Below are positions 49,159 to 58,000 of a DNA stretch of 64,000 nt, piece by piece. This stretch comes from Saccharomycopsis fibuligera x Saccharomycopsis cf. fibuligera (lineage: Eukaryota; Ascomycota; Saccharomycetes; Ascoideales; Saccharomycopsidaceae). The position numbers were made by a program, and so were the translations under genes. Within the stretch, counting starts at the first letter, position 1. The number at the start of each line of letters is the position of its first letter. The stretch lies in the NCBI GenBank assembly GCA_001936135.1, contig CP012812.1, positions 1,240,001-1,304,000 on the forward strand. Reading direction: 5' to 3'. The notes beneath the pieces were generated by a model. The model made no database searches. It saw only the letters and a program-made list of their open reading frames with translations, and was not told the origin of the DNA.

Positions 49159-51072
49159 TCAAAGACATTGAATGTCGTGAAACAAACTGAAAATCTTGTC
49201 ATGACCAACAAAGTCATTGTCGACGATATTAATCAAAACATAATCATTAATCAAACTGCTTAACAAGCGTTCGGATTTTTGATCATTTTCATTATTTTCA
49301 GTGGAGGCTTTTTCGTTTTTTGAAGTGAAAACTAAACGCCATTCATCAGCAATTCTGAAGGCTTCATCTTTCCAAGCTAAGAATGAAATTTTTTCAACAA
49401 TAGTTGGTTGAATCACTTCAGTATTAGGGAAAATACCCCAAGTAACAGCATTTGGAACGCTGTCATTAGCCAAGTTGGTCTTCAAGTTCCCATCTTTGTC
49501 CACTGCAAAGAATGTCAAAACATTGTAGTCATCGTTGGCGGACTCGCAGCTATTAGCGGCTTTATTAACATTGTTAATTTTTTCACTCAATTCAGGCAAA
49601 TATTTCTTTGGCAAGAAAAATTCCAAATATTGTTTTTGGTAAATATAACCGTTCTTTGGGCCCCAGCCATAGATTGGATGGTCGGATCTAGCCCCATTGA
49701 CAGCTGGCTGGGAATTGACAGTGAATATACCCTTTTCGTTCAACTTTATCAAATCAGATTTGATGGTATTAATTTCTGGACTGATAGCTTGATCACTCCA
49801 TGGGAGCATGCTTAATTTACCATTCAAGTAGTCAATGAATAATTTGGACAACTCAGCAGGCGAACCTGGTCTGCCCCATAATTCCAACAACTTCTTTGGT
49901 GTATGACGCAACAAAGATCCATAAAACAAGGAAATTTCACCAAAAGCCGGAGAATTAGAATTACCCCATCTACCGTTTGGAAATTCATCCCAGTCTTTAG
50001 TTCTAATAATGTAATTGAATTTTTTGTTTTTCCAAAAAATCGGTCTAACAGTTTCTTGTTGTCTCAGAGGATTAAGTGATTTTCTCCAAGGCAATAATTC
50101 GGCACATGGATTCTTTGGCTCCACAGGCTTAGCTACACCAATTTCAATTTCATCTTCATTACAAATAGTAATCAAGTCTAATTGCTCTAAAATCATGACA
50201 GTGGCTTTTTCCAAGTTCATTGTGTAGAAATGCAAGTGATTCACTACTTTAGCCTCCAATAATTTTTTGCACATTTTGGTGACCAAATGAGACCCCAACT
50301 CTCTAATTTTGTAATCATTTTCTTTGTGTGGTTCCAAAACGTCTAAAAATTCTTGAGGAATGTGTATTTCCGACCATTTAGCTCTTCTAATAAAAGATGC
50401 ATAGGTGGTAATCGGCATAATGCCAGGGAAAACTGGAGCCTTAATGCCCTTGGCGGTTAGCTTGTGGCACCAGTTAATAAAATTGTCCACATCGTAGAAC
50501 ATTTGAGTGATAATGAAATCACCACCAGCGTCTACTTTCTCTTTCAAAAAATCAATTAATTTGTCGACATCAGCTTCTTCGGCATGAGATTCTGGGTATC
50601 CTGCAACACCAATGCAGAAGTGGTCGCCGTACTTTGACTTAATGTACTTGACCAAATCTTTGGCATACTTGAACTCGCCATTGTGAATCAAATTATTGTT
50701 CTCGTCAACTTTTGCGTCTAACGGAGGATCTCCTCTAAGCGCCAAAATGTTTTGACATCCTGAATCATAAGCTTCTTTCAAAGCTTTGTCGATAATGCTG
50801 ATGGACATATTGGTGCAGGTCAAATGCAAACATGTTTCGAGACCTAACACCGACTGACAGGTATTGATGATTTCTGTGGACAAATTAGATAAACGACCAC
50901 CAGCGTTCCAAGTCACATCAACGAAAGCAGGATTCAAGTTGTACATTCTATCCATTCTATCATACAAATTCTGGATACCTTGGGAAGTCTTTGGAGGGAA
51001 GAACTCGAACGAAAATGTAGGTGGATCATTTTCAGACTTGTGACTATTAAGCAATTTGTCTGTGACTTTCAT
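49159..51072 (-). CDS. MET13: MET13, methylenetetrahydrofolate reductase
   Basis: 637 residues. Reduces 5,10-methylene-THF to 5-methyl-THF, the methyl donor for methionine synthesis. The catalytic TIM-barrel half has PTFSFEFFPPKTSQGIQNLY, VDVTWNAGGRLSNLSTEI, CLHLTCTNMSISIIDKAL, NILALRGDPP, GDFIITQMFYDVDNF and FPGIMPITTYASFIRRA. The regulatory half has DEFPNGRWGNSNSPAFGEIS, LELWGRPGSP, YGWGPKNGYIYQKQYLEF and AVTWGIFPNTEVIQPT. It matches Met13 rather than Met12 by the NLYDRMDRMY and WNAGGRLS stretches. One CTG codon, in NPLRQQETVRPIFW, falls where Leu is not expected and Ser would fit. A Gcn4-type site lies 241 bp upstream. Confidence 0.95.
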   Translation of the reverse strand: MKVTDKLLNSHKSENDPPTFSFEFFPPKTSQGIQNLYDRMDRMYNLNPAFVDVTWNAGGRLSNLSTEIINTCQSVLGLETCLHLTCTNMSISIIDKALKEAYDSGCQNILALRGDPPLDAKVDENNNLIHNGEFKYAKDLVKYIKSKYGDHFCIGVAGYPESHAEEADVDKLIDFLKEKVDAGGDFIITQMFYDVDNFINWCHKLTAKGIKAPVFPGIMPITTYASFIRRAKWSEIHIPQEFLDVLEPHKENDYKIRELGSHLVTKMCKKLLEAKVVNHLHFYTMNLEKATVMILEQLDLITICNEDEIEIGVAKPVEPKNPCAELLPWRKSLNPLRQQETVRPIFWKNKKFNYIIRTKDWDEFPNGRWGNSNSPAFGEISLFYGSLLRHTPKKLLELWGRPGSPAELSKLFIDYLNGKLSMLPWSDQAISPEINTIKSDLIKLNEKGIFTVNSQPAVNGARSDHPIYGWGPKNGYIYQKQYLEFFLPKKYLPELSEKINNVNKAANSCESANDDYNVLTFFAVDKDGNLKTNLANDSVPNAVTWGIFPNTEVIQPTIVEKISFLAWKDEAFRIADEWRLVFTSKNEKASTENNENDQKSERLLSSLINDYVLINIVDNDFVGHDKIFSLFHDIQCL

Positions 51073-51840
51073 GGCAAATCAAAATATTATTGTTATTATT
51101 ATTATTATTTTCTTCAAAAGCTTCAAAACACAAGAGTTTTATCTAAAAGTAAACAGTAGACTGCCGGCGAAAAGAAGAGCCATTGAGAGTTGAAAGAAAG
51201 AAGAGGAGATGAAAAGAAAAGTTGCCAACGAGCCCATGCAGTGTGCACTCGGTGAGTTTGCACATGTAAAGCGATCGCCGATATACGACAGCTACTGCCC
51301 GCTAGCGGGAACTGAGTCAGCGGCTCAACAAAAAAGTAAAACAGCGGAAAGTGAAAAAAGCAAAAAAAAAAAAAGCATTTGAAAGAGTCATCTCTGCATA
51401 TATCTGCATACATGAGTGCATCTATGCGTAAAAAGGTCTACAAACGTACAAGCATGTGATGGGGTAAACATCCTTACACAAAGATACACCCTTACATTCA
51501 CCTTATGGTGCTTTTAGTAATTAGTGCACATTACATCACATGACTATTTTTCAAAGTCGCGCTTTGAGGCGAAAAAAAAAATTTGAGTAATCAACAAAAG
51601 CAGTGAGAAAGAGTTAATTATGAAAGCGCTGTCCCGTCTGTGTATCCTGTGGTTGTCTTTCAAGCGCTGATTTACTGGCGGCTATTCCTTTGACAAAAGC
51701 GTGAAAACACTGCAGTGTGTTTCAAATTAGATAAAACCTTGCAGAGGTCATTATCTCCAAGCAAGCACTCAAAAAATTGAAAAGAGAATAACCTTAGTAG
51801 TGCAAATATTAAAAGCTTTGGAACCACAATCTCGCCGCCA
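51073..51840. promoter_or_regulatory. Divergent promoter MET13 / NAM7
   Basis: A perfect Gcn4 site TGAGTCA at 51313-51319, a Cbf1-like TCACATGAC at about 51535, and an Ume6/URS1-like GGCGGCTA at 51677-51684. A TATTATTATT run lies before MET13. Site calls are by eye. Confidence 0.5.
51313..51319 (+). promoter_or_regulatory. Gcn4-type site TGAGTCA
   Basis: Perfect TGASTCA 241 bp upstream of MET13, consistent with amino-acid starvation control of a methionine-pathway gene. Confidence 0.55.
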
Positions 51841-54800
51841 ATGTCTGGAAACCAGAGCATTTTGTTTTCGGCTTCCAAGCAAAGGAGTCACCATTCCAAT
51901 GACGCAACCAATGGTGGAATAGACAACTCCGATAATGAAAGTATCAACAGCGATTATATTCCTTCGTCTAATGGCGCCAACAACAATACCTCTGCCCATG
52001 CTTCTCATGATCATACTCATTCTGAATATTCAGCAGAATTAGGTGAAAGTGGTAATGAAGAGGACAAAACCATTCAACCTTACTCTAAAGACGAGTTACC
52101 ACCTCATGCCTGTGCTTATTGTGGCATTCATCATCCAAGTTCGGTGGTCAAATGCAACACATGTAACAGATGGTTTTGTAACTCAAAGTTGAATAATTCT
52201 GGATCACATATCATCACTCACTTGGTCATGTCAAGACATAACACTATTTCATTGCATCCTGACTCTGATTTGGGTGATACCACTTTGGAATGCTACCATT
52301 GCGGTAACAAGAATGTATTTATCTTGGGTTATGTCACTGCCAAGTCGGATACAGTGGTTATCATGTTGTGTAGATTGCCTTGCGCCCAATCAAAAGATAT
52401 TGCATTCGAAACTGACAAATGGCAATCGCTTATTGAAAACAGACAATTATTAACTTGGATCGCCCAACCTCCCAATGATGAAGAAGTTATTAGAGCCAGG
52501 CCAATTACTCCAGCCCAAATTGCCAAATTAGAAGCTCAATGGAGAATGAATAGAAATGCTACTATTGAAGATGTCGACAAGCCAACCGAAGAAGACGAAG
52601 TTGAACCAATTTTGATCAGATATACCGATGCTTACCAATACCAAAAGTCATTCTCCCCATTGATTGATTTGGAATCCGAATATGATAAGCAGCTAAAAGA
52701 ATCTCAGGCTTTGGAGCATATTAGTGTTAAATGGTCATTGAGTTTGAGCAATCGTCATTTGGCCCGTTTTGCTTTATCAACTTTTGAATCTAATGGTTTG
52801 AAAGTTGCTGTGGGTGATGAAATGATATTGAGACATAGTGTCTCCAACGAGCCTCCATGGGAATGCAAAGGATACATCGTTAGATTACCAAATGTCGAAT
52901 CTGAGGAATTTGTGCTTGAGTTAGCGCCTAGTAAAAAAACACCTCCAACTCATGCTACTACTGGCTTCACTGCTGAATTTGTTTGGAAAGGTACCAGTTA
53001 TGACAGAATGCAACAATCATTAAAGCGTTTTGCCATGCATGAGGATGCTGTTTCTCCGTACATTTATCACACCATTTTAGGTCATGATGTTGCTCCAGTG
53101 GAATTCAAAGTTAACCTTCCTTCTGAATTTTCCATAAGAAATTTTGCTAAATTGAACACATCTCAAACTAATGCTGTCAAAAGTGTTTTACAACGCCCAT
53201 TGTCTTTAATTCAAGGTCCACCGGGTACTGGTAAAACCGTAACTTCTGCCACTATTGTGTACCATTTATCTAAAATTACCAAACAAAAAATTTTGGTTTG
53301 TGCTCCATCAAATGTTGCAGTTGATCATTTGGCTGATAAATTAGATGCTTTAGGATTGTCTGTGGTTAGATTGACTGCTAAAAGTAGAGAAGATGCTGAG
53401 AGTTCAGTAACTGATTTAGCTTTGCATAATGTTACCAAGAGAAAAGCTACTGGTGAACTTAAAAAATTAATCAAATTGAAAGAAGAATTAGGCGAGCTTT
53501 CCAATGAGGATAATAGAAAATATTTGCGGTTGACCCGTTTAACTGAAACGCAACTTTTGAAGAAAGCTAATGTTGTTTGTACCACTTGTGTTGGTGCAGG
53601 TGATAGACGTCTTAATGGTTTCCAATTCCCAGTTGTTTTGATTGATGAAAGTACTCAGTCTTCTGAGCCTGAATGTTTGATCCCAATTGTAAAGGGTGCT
53701 AGACAAGTGGTTCTTGTTGGTGACCATCAACAATTGGGTCCAGTTATTTTGGAGAAAAAAGCTGGTGATGCTGGCTTGAAGCAATCTCTTTTTGAAAGAT
53801 TGGTTGTTCTTGGCCATATTCCAATTCGTTTAGAAGTTCAGTATCGTATGAACCCATGTTTAAGCGAGTTCCCAAGTAACATGTTTTACGAAGGCTCTTT
53901 ACAAAATGGTGTTACTGGCGACGATAGATTGATTAATAACTCATTCCCATGGCCTATTAGAGATAGCCCAATGATGTTCTGGGCTAATTATGGTAAAGAA
54001 GAAATTTCTGCTAGTGGTACCTCTTACCTTAACCGTGTTGAAGCAATGAATTGTGAAAAACTTGTTACCAGATTTTTCAAAAATGGTATTAGACCAAGTC
54101 AAATTGGTATTATTACTCCATACGAAGGACAAAGAGCTTACGTGGTTCAATATATGACTTTGAACGGTTCCTTGGATAAAGAAATGTATGCACAAGTTGA
54201 AGTTGCCTCAGTTGACGCTTTCCAAGGTCGTGAAAAAGATTTTATTATTTTGTCATGTGTTAGAGCTAATGATCAGCAAGTTATCGGTTTCTTGAGTGAT
54301 CCTAGACGTCTTAATGTTGCACTCACTAGAGCCAAATACGGTTTAGTGGTTTTGGGTAATCCAAGAGCATTGGCAAAGAATTTTTTGTGGAACCATTTGT
54401 TGGTCCATTTTCGAGAAAAAGGCTGTTTGGTTGAAGGTCCTTTAGATAACTTACAGTTGAGTTCGGTGCAATTGAACAACCCTGTTCAAAACAGATTTAA
54501 AAATAGACAGCTCAGAAATAACAACGCTGATGGTAATGCTGCTTCTGCTGCTTCTGCTGCTGCTTCTGCAGAATCTTCTGGTGTCAGTAATGGTCTTGGT
54601 GCTACCGATTCTTTAAAGGCTGGTGGTGCCACTGCTGGTGCCACTGCTGCTACTAACCAACAAGCAAGCAACTTTTTTAACTTTGCTGCATCTAACGGGT
54701 TGCCAAATTTTCCAATCAGTGATTTTGACACCTCTTTTGCTCCATCAATGGCTTCTGCCAACAATGGAGTATCCGTTGGTCATGCTTTTGATAACGGATA

Positions 54801-55071
54801 TGCATCATTTTTCCAATCTTCATGGCCATTACTAGGTTCCGGTCTTGGCGGAATTAACGCAGCTGCTGCCACTGCTTCTGCTACTGGTACTCCAAATACT
54901 GGTAATGCTTTTGGGGCACAATCAGAAAATAGCAATGTTTATACATCTGCTAATACTTTTGGTTCAAGTCAAAGTGAAAGATTAGGTGAATTTAATGCTC
55001 AAACTTCAAGAAACGGAAAAGTCAGAAATACTGACATTAGAAACTTGACTAACGCATTCAGCAACTTGTGA
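51841..55071 (+). CDS. NAM7: NAM7/UPF1, RNA helicase of nonsense-mediated decay
   Basis: 1076 residues. Upf1 is the ATP-dependent RNA helicase that triggers decay of mRNAs with early stops. The N-terminal Cys/His domain (about residues 85-180: ACAYCGIHHPSSVVKCNTCN, RWFCNS, ECYHCGNKNVF) binds Upf2. The helicase core holds Walker A GPPGTGKTVTSA (about 459-470), ILVCAPSNVAVDHLADKL, VVLIDESTQSSEPE (about 598-611), VLVGDHQQLGPV, RLEVQYRMNPCLSEFPSNMF, ITPYEGQRAYVVQYM, VASVDAFQGREKDFIILSCV and RRLNVALTRAKYGLVVLGN. The last ~180 residues are Asn/Ala/Ser/Gly-rich. No CTG codon occurs in the whole gene. An upstream stop-free start other than 51841 was not seen. Confidence 0.97.
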   Translation: MSGNQSILFSASKQRSHHSNDATNGGIDNSDNESINSDYIPSSNGANNNTSAHASHDHTHSEYSAELGESGNEEDKTIQPYSKDELPPHACAYCGIHHPSSVVKCNTCNRWFCNSKLNNSGSHIITHLVMSRHNTISLHPDSDLGDTTLECYHCGNKNVFILGYVTAKSDTVVIMLCRLPCAQSKDIAFETDKWQSLIENRQLLTWIAQPPNDEEVIRARPITPAQIAKLEAQWRMNRNATIEDVDKPTEEDEVEPILIRYTDAYQYQKSFSPLIDLESEYDKQLKESQALEHISVKWSLSLSNRHLARFALSTFESNGLKVAVGDEMILRHSVSNEPPWECKGYIVRLPNVESEEFVLELAPSKKTPPTHATTGFTAEFVWKGTSYDRMQQSLKRFAMHEDAVSPYIYHTILGHDVAPVEFKVNLPSEFSIRNFAKLNTSQTNAVKSVLQRPLSLIQGPPGTGKTVTSATIVYHLSKITKQKILVCAPSNVAVDHLADKLDALGLSVVRLTAKSREDAESSVTDLALHNVTKRKATGELKKLIKLKEELGELSNEDNRKYLRLTRLTETQLLKKANVVCTTCVGAGDRRLNGFQFPVVLIDESTQSSEPECLIPIVKGARQVVLVGDHQQLGPVILEKKAGDAGLKQSLFERLVVLGHIPIRLEVQYRMNPCLSEFPSNMFYEGSLQNGVTGDDRLINNSFPWPIRDSPMMFWANYGKEEISASGTSYLNRVEAMNCEKLVTRFFKNGIRPSQIGIITPYEGQRAYVVQYMTLNGSLDKEMYAQVEVASVDAFQGREKDFIILSCVRANDQQVIGFLSDPRRLNVALTRAKYGLVVLGNPRALAKNFLWNHLLVHFREKGCLVEGPLDNLQLSSVQLNNPVQNRFKNRQLRNNNADGNAASAASAAASAESSGVSNGLGATDSLKAGGATAGATAATNQQASNFFNFAASNGLPNFPISDFDTSFAPSMASANNGVSVGHAFDNGYASFFQSSWPLLGSGLGGINAAAATASATGTPNTGNAFGAQSENSNVYTSANTFGSSQSERLGEFNAQTSRNGKVRNTDIRNLTNAFSNL

Positions 55072-55080
55072 TTTGAAAAT

Positions 55081-55100
55081 GGGCCTCCATTGGGAGGCCC
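55081..55100 (+). terminator. Perfect GC-rich hairpin in the NAM7 3' UTR
   Basis: GGGCCTCC and GGAGGCCC are perfect 8-bp arms around an ATTG loop, starting 9 bases after the NAM7 stop codon. It is unusual in such AT-rich flanks. It may affect 3' processing, stability or NMD of the message; whether it is a terminator is unknown. Confidence 0.55.
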
Positions 55101-56092
55101 TTGTACTCGTTAAGAAGAAAAATAAGTTGCAAACAACAAGGTTTTCAAAACTAGTTAGGTGTGTTATCATGACTTGTGTTCTAAAGCATCAGAGATTTCA
55201 ATCTTTTGAGTTTTGAGCCAATATAACGCATTAGTACAGTGTGTGTTTTGTCACCAATTTTGTTAATGGCAATGAAAGTTCTTTCATGCCACGTTTTGGT
55301 ATTCATTGTTTACATGTCGCTCACTAGGTAAATTTATTAATGGCTGCTTGTTGCCTTCACAAAAACAAGAATTCTATTGTATCAGTACAATCTTATTTCA
55401 TGCCTTACAGGAAGAATTTTAGATGTTGACTGAGCTCAAGATTCTTTCCACGCAATTTAAGATGTTCAACAGCTCTTTTTAATAGAACTCAACAAAACTT
55501 AGAGGCTTTTTTCATTATCTTCATAGACTGCTTCTCATCACTGATTAGGTATTATATACGTCTTTGTTGACTCATTCAACATTTGCTGTCTGAGTACTGA
55601 GCACTGAGAACTGTGCTATCTATCTAACTAGTATCAATAAATCTTGATGTGTCGTATTGCTACATGTCTTATTTTCTTATCAGATAAACGGTTTGTTTGT
55701 TTTTTTTGTTTTTTTCTTAAGATTCTCTTACCATATATACATGAAGGATGCCTAATTTTGTTGAAAAACTGTCTCAAAAGCGGACATTAATTTCATAATA
55801 TACTCGCGGGTTTGCGTTTGTGGATAACTGCAGCTGCTGTCCGTCAACATGCTCACCAGCAATCTGCAAATGCGGTTATATGATGTCTATCTCAATAGAA
55901 GTAGAAAGAAGAGCAAAGATACCATTATTGCCAAAGTGTTTTCAATATCAATTTTTTTCCCTTCACTTTTGCTCTTCTATTTTTTTTTTTTCTTCGCCAC
56001 ACCGCTTGTCTGTTGTTGCCATATAAAATATTTTTATTCAGGGCGGTCCACCATTTGATTCAAGTCAAGCCCACAAACACAAACACAAATCA

Positions 56093-56112
56093 GCGCTGTA
56101 TGCATACAGCGC
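56093..56112. promoter_or_regulatory. Perfect 20-bp palindrome
   Basis: GCGCTGTATGCATACAGCGC equals its own reverse complement. It lies about 535 bp upstream of the small gene at 56648, next to a CACGTG. A dimeric factor site is possible. Confidence 0.5.
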
Positions 56113-56647
56113 CACACACGTGTACTTTCTACTCCATCAGCCATCTAAAACTACACCGTCTAACACACAGCACTTACACACATATCTGTGTGAGAGCACA
56201 GGCAGAGAATTCAGTCAATTTGACATAGTAAATTCAGTCGATCCCAGTGCTTGCGTTATTGTCAGCGTCGGAGCCGGGTCCAACAATACCAGAGTCCTAG
56301 GCTGAGCATTTACCATCATCAACGCTAACGTCATTGCAATTTCCAGCACATCCTCTTCAAAGTATCAAACAATAGCTGGCCTACGTACGTACAGCAGTAC
56401 AGCAGTACGGTAATAATCACTGACAGAGAACACAATATCTGCGGGGCAGGGAAAGGAGGCAAAGAAAAAAAAAAAAAAAATAAAAGTTTTAGGATATAGC
56501 CCCGAGAAATTGTGTGGATGCGACAGTGGGTGAACAAAGAAAAGAATAAACTTTAGCACAATAATATAAAAAAAGTTTTATAAAGAAGGCAAGAAATAAA
56601 ATACAAGAAACTCTGGAAACTAGCAAAGGCAACCATAATCAAAGCAG

Positions 56648-57052
56648 ATGAGGTCTTTACCTCCTCCGAGATTATCCCGCCGTCGACGCATAAGGAGGAT
56701 TCTCGACGAGATTATCTTCTACTTGCGCAAAGGCTACATTAACGATGCCAGTGCATTTCAAATTTTAACATACCCCACCACCACCACCAATGCAACATAC
56801 TCTTCGACTTACCCTGGCACTGCCTATCACAATACTTCCCTCTTGTTTCTTAAGCATCAACGGAAAAGACATCAGCGTCGGGCAATGATTAGACGGACTA
56901 CAAAGAAATTCGGTCGACATGCATTAATGAGCATCCCCGGGGGTCAGTCAACGATTGAGACTGCCAATATGTTGAGCACAGCGAAAAATGGAGTTAGTTG
57001 GGTGGCTTCTTTGCCTAAAAGAGCTGCTGGGTTTGGGTTTTTGTTTGGATAA
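56648..57052 (+). CDS. Unknown small basic protein
   Basis: 134 residues from an ATG after an A-rich leader. It opens with a very basic MRSLPPPRLSRRRRIRRILD, then a helical stretch EIIFYLRKGYINDASAFQIL, a Thr/Tyr/Ser-rich middle, and a basic HQRKRHQRRAMIRRTTKK. It ends with a well-formed patch ALMSIPGGQSTIETANML and SWVASLPKRAAGFGFLFG. No known domain is recognised. The first 20 residues could serve as a mitochondrial presequence, though the Arg density also fits a nucleic-acid binder. Its stop is followed by a poly(A)-rich 3' flank. I think it is a real gene but cannot name it. Confidence 0.5.
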   Translation: MRSLPPPRLSRRRRIRRILDEIIFYLRKGYINDASAFQILTYPTTTTNATYSSTYPGTAYHNTSLLFLKHQRKRHQRRAMIRRTTKKFGRHALMSIPGGQSTIETANMLSTAKNGVSWVASLPKRAAGFGFLFG

Positions 57053-57687
57053 ATTAATATTAAGGGTTTTGGCTTTTCTAGAATGTAAAAGAAAAGAAGA
57101 GAAAATAGAATAATATATGTAGTAGTAGACTATAGAAATACATTGACACTGCATTCAGCGATCTATCATCCAGTAATGTCCAACAATGGCTTAACTTTTG
57201 TTGAGAGAAATTAAAACAATTTGGACAGTTTGAGACAAGCAAAAGCGATTATTGATTTGGACAAAGCAATGTGCAATGGTCGACTATTCTTGTAGATTGG
57301 TGGTCTGAGATATAGAAAAACTATTTACAAAACTAAGATAGGTTAGGCCTCGTTGGCTACTTTCAAATAATATAAGTACATATTGGAGTCCTTTGGTGTT
57401 TTCTTTTTTCTTTTTTGAAAAGCACCTCAAGCTTTCAAACAAAAGAACAAGACGAGAATGCAAAAAGTGAAAACAACGTTAAAAAAGTTTGGTAAACAAT
57501 TTAGAAAGTAATATAATAGTATGAAAAGTATAGAGTTTTTGGTAAAACAAAGGTATAAACAAAAATAGAAGATAATGAGTGACGAACAAATCAGCAAATA
57601 TTAGTTTTTTGAACCAGTAAAACAATATGAACAAAAAAAAAAAAAAAAAAAAAAACGAAATATTCAAACAAAAGCAACAAAAAAAAT

Positions 57688-57720
<33 letters not shown>

Positions 57721-58000
57721 AGTGTTAATGAACAAAGAGAAGTAATGAACTAACTGAATGTCGAATAAAAACCAACCAACAAAAAAACAAATAACAGAAA
57801 AAAAAAAAAAAAAGAAACACAAAAGCAAAAAAAATTATTCAACATTTGCAAAAAGCAAAAGGCAGACTGAAAAGACATGAATGTGAAATATATATATATA
57901 TACATAGTGTGATCAGAGACGCCCATGGCGTGTCTGAAAATCACTTTAACAACCCGTTCATTTTCATGCCCTTAGTTTTTTATAATTTTCAAACACTATT
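57053..58000. other. Convergent 3' flank with A31 run
   Basis: Long A runs (57689-57719 is 31 A) and an (AT)n at about 57889-57901. No gene recognised. Confidence 0.6.

Larger units (their letters stand above)
55072..56647. other. Intergenic between NAM7 and a small basic gene
   Basis: Holds the 3' hairpin at 55081-55100, a Gcn4-like TGACTCA at about 55568, a perfect 20-bp palindrome at 56093-56112, CACGTG at 56117, and a TACGTACGTA palindrome at about 56382. No gene recognised; short open frames are not convincing. Confidence 0.6.
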
